Below, piece by piece: positions 22,874 through 31,277 of a stretch of DNA of 32,855 nucleotides. The DNA is taken from the NCBI GenBank assembly GCA_023410025.1, contig JAEYQM010000067.1, positions 1 to 32,855 of the forward strand. The letters are read 5' to 3'. The notes beneath the pieces were generated by a model that was given only the letters and a program-made list of their open reading frames with translations, searched no databases and was not told where the DNA came from. Every line of letters begins with the position of its first letter. The first letter of the stretch is position 1. The DNA comes from Bacillota bacterium (GTDB taxonomy: Bacteria > Bacillota_I > Bacilli_A > ML615J-28 > CAG-698). The translations under genes were made by a program, and so were the position numbers.

Positions 22874-25243
22874 ATGAGGCAAATTATCAATTTAAACTAT
22901 AACTGGTTATTTAATAATGAATACCAAGATGAGCATATAAAAGATTACAACAACTTATTAGGTTTTGTTAAGGTTGATTTACCACATAACGCAGTAGATA
23001 TTCCATATCATTATTTTGATGAAAATATTATTAATATTGATTGTACTTACAAAAAAATATTATATATTGATAATGAATGGAAAGACAAAGAAATATCTCT
23101 TGTTTTTGAAGGTGTAAGTAATATCGCTAATGTATTTATTAATGATGAATTTGTACTAACGAATAAAGGCGGATATAATACATTTAGAGTAAATATTTCA
23201 GAATATGTTAAGTACGGTGAAAATAATATGCTAACCGTATATGTTGATAGTCACGAAAATGTTCTGGTTCCTCCATTTGGAAGTGCATTAGATTTTCTTG
23301 GATATAGTGGAATATATAGAGAAGTTCGCATGGAGATTATTGAAAAAGAACATATATTAAATCACTTTGTAAGAACGTATAATCCATTAAAATTGTCATT
23401 AGCAACAGTTGGTTTAGAATTAACTACTGATACTGGACATTTAGAAATATCTGTATTTTATAAGTGTGATAAAATAACAACAACAAAATTAAAAGTTAGT
23501 AACAAAAATATGGATGTTATTTTAGACGTTGCTGATAAGAAAAAATTATGGTCTTTAGAAGAACCAAACTTATATGAAATAAATATTAAATTATTTAATA
23601 ATGAAGACATATTACTTGATGAAATAAATGATCGTTTTGCATTTAGATTGATTGAGTTTAAAGAAGACGGATTTTATTTAAATGGTAAAAGGATAAAACT
23701 TATTGGACTTAATAGACACCAAAGTTTCCCTTATGTTGGAAATGCAATGCCAAAAAGTGCCCAATATGAAGATGCTGATATCTTAAAATATCAACTAGGA
23801 GTTAATATTGTAAGAACATCACATTATCCTCAATCACGACATTTCTTAGATAGATGTGATGAAATTGGACTACTTGTTTTTGAAGAAGTACCGGGGTTAA
23901 GACATATTGGAAATGATGAGTATAAAGAATTAACTTATAGTAATTTAAAGAACATGATTCTTGAACATAGAAATCACCCTTCAATAGTACTTTGGGGTGT
24001 AAGAATATCTAATTCATTTGATAATAATAATTTCTATAAGAATATGAATGAGATTGCTAAAAACCTAGATGATACTAGACCAACTACTGGGGCTAGACAT
24101 ATCATTAAGAGTGAGTTTTTAGAAGGAGTATTTGCATTTAATGATTATAATTATTCATTTAGAAACCCAATTCTGAAAAAGAAAAAAGTAACTAAAATGA
24201 GAAATCCATATATTATTAGTGAATTCGCTGGTAAAAATATTCCAACAAAGAGATTTGATGATGAAGCTCATCGTTTAGAACATGCACTGCAACATTTAAA
24301 TATTTTAAATAGCGCACTTAATCCAAAAAATAAAATTGCTGGGGCAATTGGTTGGTGTATGAATGACTATAATACCCATCAAGAATTTGGTGCTGGAGAT
24401 CATATTGTTTACCATGGTGTAATGGACATGTTTAGATTACCAAAACTAGCAAGTTATGTTTATGCTTCTCAAAGTGATGAACAACCTGTTATGGAATTAT
24501 CAACTGCTATGAATAATGGTGATTATCCTGGTGGGGTAATTGACAAGGTATATGTATTTACAAATTGTGATTATGTAAAACTATATAGAAATAATGAATA
24601 TGTTAATACATTCTACCCTGATAAAGAAAACTACAAATATTTAAAACATGCCCCCATTATTATAGATGATTTTATTGGAGAACTTTTAGAAAAACATGAA
24701 CATATTAAGAAACGTGATTCCAAGATTGCTAAAAAGGTTTTAATAAATGTAGCTAAGAGAAATGGACCAATTAAACTAATTGATAAAATTAAGATATATT
24801 GTTTGCTTAAGAAGTATCATTTAAGTTATGATGATGGCGTAAAATTATATTATAAATATTTAGGTAGTTGGGGTTCAAGAAATCTAGTATATCGTTTTGA
24901 TGGATATATTGGTGATAAAAAAGTTAAAACTTTAGTTAGAGAAAATAATAAGACATTTGATTATGTTGTTGAGATACCAAGAACAAATTTAAAGCATGAT
25001 GTTACATATGATGTTGCAAAGGTTATAGTCAAAAAAGTTAATCAAAATGGTGATATTATTCCTTATTGTTTTGATCTAATTGAGGTTAATGTATCGGGAT
25101 CTATTGAATTAATTGGACCTAGTAAGTTAAATCTAATTGGAGGAACTATTGCTTTTTGGGTGAAAACTAATGGGGTAAAGGGTACTGGAACCATTACAAT
25201 TACAACTGATAAGAAGATTATTGAGACTGTTATAGTTGAATAA
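22874..25243 (+). CDS. Glycoside hydrolase family 2 homologue with altered acid/base site
   Basis: A 789-residue protein with the GH2 (beta-galactosidase/glucuronidase) layout: N-terminal sugar-binding jelly roll (about 1-165), Ig-like domain (about 165-260), TIM barrel (about 260-550) and C-terminal beta domains. The barrel is clearly of the family (LIGLNRHQSFPYVGNAMPKS, VRTSHYPQSRHFLDRCDE, GAIGWCMNDYNTHQEFG). The nucleophile Glu is present as E450 in YIISEFAG. The acid/base position is not: the usual WGVRINES-type motif reads WGVRISNS, so the Glu is N380 and the preceding Asn is S379. Other active-site positions also differ. No signal peptide, so it would be cytoplasmic. It stands alone. 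Impaired hydrolysis or a non-catalytic sugar-related role is inferred. Confidence 0.85.
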   Translation: MRQIINLNYNWLFNNEYQDEHIKDYNNLLGFVKVDLPHNAVDIPYHYFDENIINIDCTYKKILYIDNEWKDKEISLVFEGVSNIANVFINDEFVLTNKGGYNTFRVNISEYVKYGENNMLTVYVDSHENVLVPPFGSALDFLGYSGIYREVRMEIIEKEHILNHFVRTYNPLKLSLATVGLELTTDTGHLEISVFYKCDKITTTKLKVSNKNMDVILDVADKKKLWSLEEPNLYEINIKLFNNEDILLDEINDRFAFRLIEFKEDGFYLNGKRIKLIGLNRHQSFPYVGNAMPKSAQYEDADILKYQLGVNIVRTSHYPQSRHFLDRCDEIGLLVFEEVPGLRHIGNDEYKELTYSNLKNMILEHRNHPSIVLWGVRISNSFDNNNFYKNMNEIAKNLDDTRPTTGARHIIKSEFLEGVFAFNDYNYSFRNPILKKKKVTKMRNPYIISEFAGKNIPTKRFDDEAHRLEHALQHLNILNSALNPKNKIAGAIGWCMNDYNTHQEFGAGDHIVYHGVMDMFRLPKLASYVYASQSDEQPVMELSTAMNNGDYPGGVIDKVYVFTNCDYVKLYRNNEYVNTFYPDKENYKYLKHAPIIIDDFIGELLEKHEHIKKRDSKIAKKVLINVAKRNGPIKLIDKIKIYCLLKKYHLSYDDGVKLYYKYLGSWGSRNLVYRFDGYIGDKKVKTLVRENNKTFDYVVEIPRTNLKHDVTYDVAKVIVKKVNQNGDIIPYCFDLIEVNVSGSIELIGPSKLNLIGGTIAFWVKTNGVKGTGTITITTDKKIIETVIVE

Positions 25244-25321
25244 AAAAAGGCTACCATTATGATGGTTCTATTAAGGAAGTTTACAAAAATCAACTGTGGA
25301 ATAGTTTTCTCTTTTGATTTT

Positions 25322-25330
25322 TGTTATAAT
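25322..25330 (+). promoter_or_regulatory. Extended -10 promoter of the candidate small RNA
   Basis: TGT-TATAAT (hexamer 25325-25330) in the middle of a gene-free region, not followed by any open frame with a ribosome site. Confidence 0.5.
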
Positions 25331-25336
25331 GTTGTT

Positions 25337-25477
25337 ACGCCCTTTTGCAAGGTCTTTGCCAAATGCCTTTGAGATTCTAAGAAGGTATTGGTTTTGGTTT
25401 GGTTGAAGGAAATATAGAAATTTTATATAGCAAATAAAAGTAAACCCCGACAGATTTTTAGTCTGTTGGGGTTTGAA
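25337..25477 (+). ncRNA. Candidate structured small RNA before nifJ
   Basis: The 389-base gap between the GH2 gene and nifJ contains no credible coding frame. A promoter-like TGTTATAAT ends at 25330. About 140 bases later there is a 13-bp hairpin, AAACCCCGACAGA (25442-25454) with TCTGTTGGGGTTT (25462-25474), including one GU pair. Between them, CCAAATGCCTT (25359-25369) can pair with AAGGTATTGG (25382-25391) with one bulge, and GCAA-TTGC pairs near 25347-25358. The segment is visibly richer in G and C than its surroundings. It matches no RNA family I recognise: it lacks tmRNA, SRP RNA, RNase P and 6S hallmarks. The T-tract after the last hairpin is poor, so 3' end formation is uncertain. It could instead be a nifJ leader element. 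Confidence 0.4.
25442..25474 (+). terminator. Strong 13-bp hairpin, terminator-like
   Basis: The stem 25442-25454/25462-25474 surrounds a 7-base T-rich loop. The downstream sequence on the + strand is GAATAT, but on the - strand the stem is followed by ACTTTTATTT, so it may work better against antisense transcription. Confidence 0.55.
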
Positions 25478-25545
25478 TATCCTTATGTGAACCAGTCTTT
25501 AATTGTGACACTTATTTTTTAAAAAAAGAATTTGTTTTACTTGAC

Positions 25546-25573
25546 AAAAGAGAAAAATACTCTTTTATTTTTG
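25546..25573 (+). promoter_or_regulatory. Inverted repeat upstream of the nifJ -10 element
   Basis: AAAAGAG (25546-25552) and CTCTTTT (25560-25566) form a perfect 7-bp repeat with a 7-base spacer, followed by ATTTTT. It starts on the last base of a TTGACA hexamer (25541-25546) and ends 20 bases before the nifJ -10. It could be an operator for a metabolic or redox regulator or a weak terminator. Confidence 0.4.
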
Positions 25574-25582
25574 AAAACTTTA

Positions 25583-25591
25583 TGCTATAAT
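25583..25591 (+). promoter_or_regulatory. Extended -10 promoter of nifJ
   Basis: TGC-TATAAT (hexamer 25586-25591). The start codon is 42 bases downstream behind GGAGG (25619-25623). The -35 region at the right distance is poor (TTTATT). Confidence 0.6.
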
Positions 25592-25632
25592 ATGAAAGGG
25601 AAGTAAAACATATATTATGGAGGTATGTAATA

Positions 25633-28600
25633 ATGTCAAAAAAAGTTTTTGAATCTATGGATGGAAACCAAGCCGCTGCATACTGCGCTTATGCGTTTAC
25701 AGAAGTAGCGGGGATTTATCCTATAACTCCTTCATCAACAATGGCTGAATATTGTGATGAATGGGCAAGTAAGGGAAAGAAAAACTTATTTGGAACGCCA
25801 GTTAAATTAGTTGAAATGCAATCAGAAGCAGGTGCCGCTGGTACAGTTCACGGATCACTACAAGCTGGTGCGTTAACAACAACATTTACTGCAAGTCAGG
25901 GATTGTTATTAAAGATTCCAAACATGTATAAAATAGCAGGGGAATTATTACCTGGTGTAATTCATGTATCAGCAAGAGCTATTGCTGTTCAAGCATTATC
26001 AATTTTTGGAGATCATCAAGACGTAATGGCTGCACGTCAAACTGGTTTCGCTATGTTAGCTACATCAAGCGTTCAAGAAGTTATGGACTTAGCTGGTGTT
26101 GCACACTTAGCTGCTATCAAGTCAAGTGTACCATTCTTACATTTTTTTGATGGTTTTAGAACAAGTCATGAAATCAATACTGTAGAAGTTATTGATTATT
26201 CAGTATTTGATAGACTTTTAGATAAAGAGGCTGTTGCCAATTTTAGAAATAGAGCATTAAACCCTGAACGTCCAGTAACAAGGGGATCTGCTCAAAATGA
26301 TGACGTTTATTTCCAAGCGCGTGAAGCTCAAAACAAATATTATTCTAGAGTTCCAGCGATTGTTGAAGAATATATGAAAGAAATTTCAGAAGTTACTGGA
26401 AGACATTATGCACCATTTAATTACTATGGATGCGAAGATGCAACTGATATTATCATTGCAATGGGTTCAGTAAACGAAACTATTAAAGAAGTAGTTGACT
26501 ACTTAACTAAAGAAGGAAAGAAAGTTGGACTTGTAACAGTTCATCTATACAGACCATTTTCAGTTGAACATTTATTAAAAGTTGTTCCAACTACAGTTAA
26601 GAGAATCGCTGTATTAGATCGTACTAAGGAACAAGGATCAATTGGTGAACCATTATATCTAGATGTAAAAGCTGCATTCTATGGTAAAGAAAATGCTCCA
26701 ATCGTTATTGGTGGACGTTATGGTTTATCAAGTAAAGATACTACTCCAGGACAAATTTTTGCTGTATATGAAAATCTTGAAAAAGGTGAAAAAGCAATTA
26801 ACTCATTCACAATTGGTATCAATGATGATGTTACTCACTTAAGTTTACCAGTTACAAGAGAAGTAAATACTGCTGGAGATGGAGTAAGCCAATTAATATT
26901 CTACGGATTAGGTAGCGATGGAACAGTTGGTGCTAATAAGAATACTATTAAGTTAATTGGAGACAACACTGATTACTTTGGTCAAGCTTACTTTGCATAT
27001 GATTCTAAAAAATCTGGTGGGGTAACTCGTTCTCACTTACGTTTTGCAAAACATCCAATTAAATCTACTTATTTAGTAACAGAAGCAGGATTCATTTCAT
27101 GTTCTTTAGATACATATTTAGAAAAATATGATATGTTAAATGAATTAAAACAAAATGGAACATTCTTATTAAATTCTAATAGACCAGTTGATGAATTAAT
27201 CAAATACATGCCAAATAAAGTTAAAGCTGACTTAGCTAAGAAAAATGCAAAATTCTATGTAATTGATGCTATTACTCTAGCGGCTGAAATTGGTTTAGGA
27301 AATAGAACAAATACAATCATGCAATCTGCTTTCTTCAAACTTAATGAACAAATTATGCCATATGAGCAAGCACAAGAATTAATGAAGAAATATGCTTATA
27401 AATCATATATTAAAAAAGGTCAAGAAGTTGTTGATAAGAACTATAAAGCAATTGAAATTGGTGCAACAGGTCTAATCAAAGTTGAAGTTGATCCAGCATG
27501 GGCTAATCTTCCAACTGAAGAAAAGAAATTTGTTGAGGTACCAGAATTTGTAGAAAAATTAGCAAACCCTGTTAATGCACTAAAAGGATATGATTTACCA
27601 GTATCTGCATTTAATGGATTTGAAGATGGAACAATGGGTAATGGAGCAGCTGCTTATGAAAAACGCGCTATTTCTCCATTTATTCCTCAATGGAACAGTG
27701 ACAACTGTATTCAATGTAACCAATGTTCATTCGTATGTCCACATGCAGTAATTAGACCATTCCTTGCAACAGAAGAAGAATTAGCTAAAGCTCCAGCAAA
27801 TACAGTTACATTACAAGCAAACGGTAAAGGATTAGAAGGATTAAAATATGCAATCCAAATCTCAACAGAAGATTGTACTGGATGTACAAACTGCGTAGAC
27901 GTTTGTCCAGGTAAGAAAGGTAACAAAGCATTAACAATGTATAGTATTGAAGAAGCTTACTCATCAGGAACTGATGCTGTTGCTAAATACTTCTTTAATA
28001 ATGTATCTGAAAAGAAAGATCTTGTTGATATAACAGCATCACCAAAGAACTCTCAATTCTCAATGCCATTATTTGAATTCAGTGGTGCTTGTGCCGGATG
28101 TGGTGAAACGCCATATGTTAAATTATTAACACAATTATTTGGTGATAGAATGATTATCGCTAACGCAACAGGTTGTTCATCAATCTATAGCGGTTCATTC
28201 CCATCAACTCCATATACTAAGAATAAAAATGGTCAAGGACCAGCTTGGGCTAACTCATTATTTGAAGACAATGCAGAATTTGGATTTGGTATGAAGATGG
28301 CTGCAGATGCATTACGTGATCGTATTGCAGTTGCAATGGAAAAAGGACTTGCTTCAGAAGTAGCTACTCCAGAAGTTAAAGAATTATTTACTACATGGTT
28401 AGAAAATAAGGAAAATGGAGAAATTACTAAGAAAGTAAGAAAACAATTAGTTCCATTACTAGAAAAAGTTGACGCTCCATTTGCTAAAGAAATCATTGAC
28501 TTACAAGATCATATTACTAAACGTTCACAATGGATTATTGGTGGTGACGGATGGGCATATGACATTGGTTACGGAGGTCTTGATCATGTTATTGCTAATA

Positions 28601-29184
28601 ATGAAGATGTTAATATCCTTGTATTAGATACTGAAGTTTATTCTAATACTGGTGGTCAATCTTCTAAATCAAGTCAAATAGGATCAATTGCTAAATTTGC
28701 AGCAGCAGGTAAGAAAGCTAAGAAAAAAGATTTAGCAGCTATCGCTATGAGTTACGGACATGTATATGTAGCATCAATTGCTCATGGTGCATCTCAAGCT
28801 CAAATGTTAAAAGCTATTAAAGAAGCTGAAAGTTATCCAGGTCCATCAATTATTATCGCATATTCACCTTGTATCGCTCATGGTATTACAAGTGGTATGG
28901 GTAAAACACAACAACAAGCTAAACTTGCTGTTGAATGTGGATATTGGACAACATTTAGATATGACCCAAGACTTGAAGCTGAAGGTAAGAATCCATTTAT
29001 GATTGATTCTAAAGAACCTCAATGGGATAAATATGAAGAACATTTATTATCAGAAACTCGTTATGCTCAATTAAAGAAGATTAATCCAGAAAAAGCTCAA
29101 GAACTTCTTGATGCAAATAAAGAAGATGCACAAAGAAGATACAAAATGTATCAAAGATATGCAGCAATGGATTTTACTAAGTAA
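25633..29184 (+). CDS. nifJ: Pyruvate:ferredoxin (flavodoxin) oxidoreductase
   Basis: A 1183-residue single-chain enzyme of normal length. It converts pyruvate and CoA to acetyl-CoA and CO2, passing electrons to ferredoxin or flavodoxin, and marks anaerobic metabolism. The N-terminal pyrimidine domain begins at MDGNQAAAYCAYAFTEVAGIYPITPSS. Two 4Fe-4S motifs are present (CIQCNQCSFVCP from C692, CTGCTNCVDVCPG from C748). The proximal cluster and TPP domain start at GACAGCGETPY (C820, C823). TPP/Mg binding is seen in GGDGWAYDIGYGG with VYSNTGGQSS. Its codon use is richer in C-ending codons than in its neighbours, as expected for a highly expressed gene. It is monocistronic, with a promoter, a nearby inverted repeat and a terminator. 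Confidence 0.97.
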   Translation: MSKKVFESMDGNQAAAYCAYAFTEVAGIYPITPSSTMAEYCDEWASKGKKNLFGTPVKLVEMQSEAGAAGTVHGSLQAGALTTTFTASQGLLLKIPNMYKIAGELLPGVIHVSARAIAVQALSIFGDHQDVMAARQTGFAMLATSSVQEVMDLAGVAHLAAIKSSVPFLHFFDGFRTSHEINTVEVIDYSVFDRLLDKEAVANFRNRALNPERPVTRGSAQNDDVYFQAREAQNKYYSRVPAIVEEYMKEISEVTGRHYAPFNYYGCEDATDIIIAMGSVNETIKEVVDYLTKEGKKVGLVTVHLYRPFSVEHLLKVVPTTVKRIAVLDRTKEQGSIGEPLYLDVKAAFYGKENAPIVIGGRYGLSSKDTTPGQIFAVYENLEKGEKAINSFTIGINDDVTHLSLPVTREVNTAGDGVSQLIFYGLGSDGTVGANKNTIKLIGDNTDYFGQAYFAYDSKKSGGVTRSHLRFAKHPIKSTYLVTEAGFISCSLDTYLEKYDMLNELKQNGTFLLNSNRPVDELIKYMPNKVKADLAKKNAKFYVIDAITLAAEIGLGNRTNTIMQSAFFKLNEQIMPYEQAQELMKKYAYKSYIKKGQEVVDKNYKAIEIGATGLIKVEVDPAWANLPTEEKKFVEVPEFVEKLANPVNALKGYDLPVSAFNGFEDGTMGNGAAAYEKRAISPFIPQWNSDNCIQCNQCSFVCPHAVIRPFLATEEELAKAPANTVTLQANGKGLEGLKYAIQISTEDCTGCTNCVDVCPGKKGNKALTMYSIEEAYSSGTDAVAKYFFNNVSEKKDLVDITASPKNSQFSMPLFEFSGACAGCGETPYVKLLTQLFGDRMIIANATGCSSIYSGSFPSTPYTKNKNGQGPAWANSLFEDNAEFGFGMKMAADALRDRIAVAMEKGLASEVATPEVKELFTTWLENKENGEITKKVRKQLVPLLEKVDAPFAKEIIDLQDHITKRSQWIIGGDGWAYDIGYGGLDHVIANNEDVNILVLDTEVYSNTGGQSSKSSQIGSIAKFAAAGKKAKKKDLAAIAMSYGHVYVASIAHGASQAQMLKAIKEAESYPGPSIIIAYSPCIAHGITSGMGKTQQQAKLAVECGYWTTFRYDPRLEAEGKNPFMIDSKEPQWDKYEEHLLSETRYAQLKKINPEKAQELLDANKEDAQRRYKMYQRYAAMDFTK

Positions 29185-29199
29185 TAAATATTAATAATT

Positions 29200-29238
29200 A
29201 AAACCTGGGATATATTTTATTTATATCACAGGTTTTTT
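29200..29238 (+). terminator. Intrinsic terminator after nifJ
   Basis: AAACCTG (29201-29207) pairs with CAGGTTT (29229-29235), and GATATA (29209-29214) with TATATC (29222-29227) across one mismatch, followed by T residues. Confidence 0.88.
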
Positions 29239-29269
29239 ATTATTTACAAAGTAAAAGTGATAAAGAGTA

Positions 29270-29298
29270 TTGACTTTTGTAAACGTTTTTTATAAAAT
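29270..29298 (+). promoter_or_regulatory. Promoter of the InlB-repeat lipoprotein with an embedded cre-like site
   Basis: TTGACT (29270-29275), 17-bp spacer, TAAAAT (29293-29298). The spacer holds TTGTAAACGTTTTTT (29277-29291), which fits the CcpA cre consensus WTGNAANCGNWNNCW at all fixed positions but the near-final C. A CcpA complex bound there would block the promoter. Confidence 0.55.
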
Positions 29299-29316
29299 TA
29301 AAGCGAGGTGAAAAAT

Positions 29317-31146
29317 ATGAAAAAATTGATATTAATTTTTGCTTTATCGTTTTTATTTTTGCTTTCTGGATGCTCTAAAAAATACACTGTTTCATTTGAA
29401 ACAAACGGGGCTGGTACAATTGAAAGTAGGGAAGTAACTGATGGACAACTTGGTGAACTACCTATACTAACAAAAATTGGATATGAATTTAAAGGCTGGT
29501 TTACTAATCAAGAGCTAACTACAATATATGAAAGTCAAGAGATTAAAAGTAATATGACTCTATATGCAAAATGGGAAATATTAAAATTTGAAGTTAAATT
29601 TATTGATCATGAAGGAAAAGAATTAAAGAAAGAAATAGTTGAGTATGGAAAGGCCGCTACTGCCCCTACGCTACAAGCACGCGAAGGATATACATTTGGC
29701 GGATGGGATAAAGCTTTTTCAAATATAACTGCAAATGTTACTATAAAAACAGTTTATCAAATTAATAAATATACAGTTAAGTTTTATGATCATGATGGAA
29801 CACAAATAGGTGATGAAGTAACTGTAGAATGGGGTAAAAGTGTGTCTCCTCCAAGTAACCCTACTAGAGAGGGATACAAATTTACTGGGTGGGATAAACC
29901 ATTAGACAATGTAAAAAGTGATTTAGTTATTACAGCAACTTATGAGGCTGAAAAGTATACTGTTACTTTTAAAGATCATAACGGTACTGTATTAAAAGAA
30001 GATAAGAATGTTGAATTTGGAAAACCAGTTACAGCGCCACAAAACCCAACAAGGGAAGGATATACATTTAGTGGATGGGATAAGGAATTTACAGAAGTTA
30101 AATCTAATTTAGTGGTAACTGCTAAATATACGCCAATTAAATATACAATTAAATTTTATGATGGTGAAACATTATTAGAATTTAGTCCAGAAACTTATGA
30201 TATCACTCAAAGTGTTGCTCTAACAACATATGAAAAATCAGGATTTACCTTTGTTGGTTGGTATACAGATGCAGAACTTATACAAGAAATTAAATCAATT
30301 GCTGTAGGATCAAAAGGTAATGTTGTTGTATATGGTAAATGGTTAAATACAAGCTTAAAATATAATATTGTATATGAATTAAATGGTGGTCAATGGTCAT
30401 GGGATCAAGTAACAATTACAGATCCTGCAAAGGGAATTGATAAAGATTCTGAATTACCAGAAATGTTTATGGAAGATTTCTTTACATATCTAAAAGATAA
30501 TAATTTATTAAACTCATCATTAGTTCATTCAAATTTAAGAAAAACAACGTGGACAGAATTTAAAGCTAATTATAATGACCCTGTAGCAATATACAACCAT
30601 ACATCTACTAATACTGCATCAGCAACAGATGGTTATTCTCAATTCTTCTATACATCAGCAACAGGTGATACTGCAACTGGACTAATTACAAGTATTGAAG
30701 GTGGATTCCTAGGAACAGAACCATATAAGACAAAATATGCTAACCTAACACAATTTATTGCTTACATGGTACAAAATAGATATTCAAATAGCTACTTTTG
30801 GAGTGGAGGAACTGGAAAATCACTTGGAGGATTTGTACTTGATGGCTATTTTTATGGTACACAAAATGTTGGTACAGGAGGATTTCCTTCACTTAGAGCA
30901 TCTCTTCCAAACACAAATATAAAAATCACTTATACAAGTAATTTGGCTAATGCAACAAATGTTGAATATCAAGTAACGGAATATGTACAAGGTTTATCAG
31001 CAAAACTAGTAGCTCCTACAAGATTAGGATATGCATTTAGAGGATGGTATACTAACCCTGAATTTACAGGAGAGGTAGTTAATGAAATTAAATCAGGTGT
31101 TACTCCAGCTGCTACATACTATGCAAAATGGGAATTAATTCAATAA
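29317..31146 (+). CDS. InlB B-repeat (Listeria-Bacteroides repeat) surface lipoprotein
   Basis: A 609-residue secreted lipoprotein. The signal peptide ends in LLSGC, with C19 lipidated. Five tandem repeats of about 60-70 residues follow (about 22-350), each beginning like KYTVxFxDHxG and ending REGYxFxGWDK...VxAxY or GWYT...YAKW, the Flg_new/InlB B-repeat beta-grasp pattern. A sixth repeat begins at YNIVYELNGG but continues as a distinct region of about 150-180 residues (WSWDQVTIT to SLRASLPN) before a typical repeat end, GYAFRGWYTNPEFTGE...YYAKWELIQ. The ATG at 29317 is chosen for its GAGGTG site; an upstream in-frame GTG is part of that site. Such repeats occur in adhesins and surface proteins of Firmicutes and Mollicutes. 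The ligand is unknown. Confidence 0.85.
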   Translation: MKKLILIFALSFLFLLSGCSKKYTVSFETNGAGTIESREVTDGQLGELPILTKIGYEFKGWFTNQELTTIYESQEIKSNMTLYAKWEILKFEVKFIDHEGKELKKEIVEYGKAATAPTLQAREGYTFGGWDKAFSNITANVTIKTVYQINKYTVKFYDHDGTQIGDEVTVEWGKSVSPPSNPTREGYKFTGWDKPLDNVKSDLVITATYEAEKYTVTFKDHNGTVLKEDKNVEFGKPVTAPQNPTREGYTFSGWDKEFTEVKSNLVVTAKYTPIKYTIKFYDGETLLEFSPETYDITQSVALTTYEKSGFTFVGWYTDAELIQEIKSIAVGSKGNVVVYGKWLNTSLKYNIVYELNGGQWSWDQVTITDPAKGIDKDSELPEMFMEDFFTYLKDNNLLNSSLVHSNLRKTTWTEFKANYNDPVAIYNHTSTNTASATDGYSQFFYTSATGDTATGLITSIEGGFLGTEPYKTKYANLTQFIAYMVQNRYSNSYFWSGGTGKSLGGFVLDGYFYGTQNVGTGGFPSLRASLPNTNIKITYTSNLANATNVEYQVTEYVQGLSAKLVAPTRLGYAFRGWYTNPEFTGEVVNEIKSGVTPAATYYAKWELIQ

Positions 31147-31153
31147 TATAAAT

Positions 31154-31191
31154 AAAAAACATTTAGAAATTTAGATATCTAAATGTTTTTT
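31154..31191 (+). terminator. Intrinsic terminator after the lipoprotein gene
   Basis: A perfect 14-bp stem, 31154-31167 with 31178-31191, containing CATTTAGA/TCTAAATG and closing with A-tract/T-tract pairs. Confidence 0.9.
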
Positions 31192-31228
31192 GCTTAAAAA
31201 ACACTTAAAACATATTTTATAATACTTA

Positions 31229-31256
31229 TTGATTTATGACTAAAAAGTTGTATAAT
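31229..31256 (+). promoter_or_regulatory. Promoter of the O-antigen-ligase-like gene
   Basis: TTGATT (31229-31234), 16-bp spacer, TATAAT (31251-31256). It places the transcript start near 31263, downstream of an in-frame ATG at 31236. Confidence 0.65.
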
Positions 31257-31277
31257 ATTTGTAGTATGGAGTTAAAA

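Noticed and set aside
25337..25477. Identity of the intergenic RNA as 6S RNA, SRP RNA or tmRNA.
   Set aside because: There is no pairing of the two ends around a large central bubble, no SRP-type conserved loop and no tRNA-like end with a tag frame.
25503..25508. TTGTGA upstream of nifJ as half of a Rex or FNR site.
   Set aside because: No matching inverted half-site follows at the required spacing.
31236..31277. An earlier in-frame start for the O-antigen-ligase-like protein.
   Set aside because: It would lie upstream of the predicted transcript start (TTGATT-16-TATAAT) and has no ribosome site.
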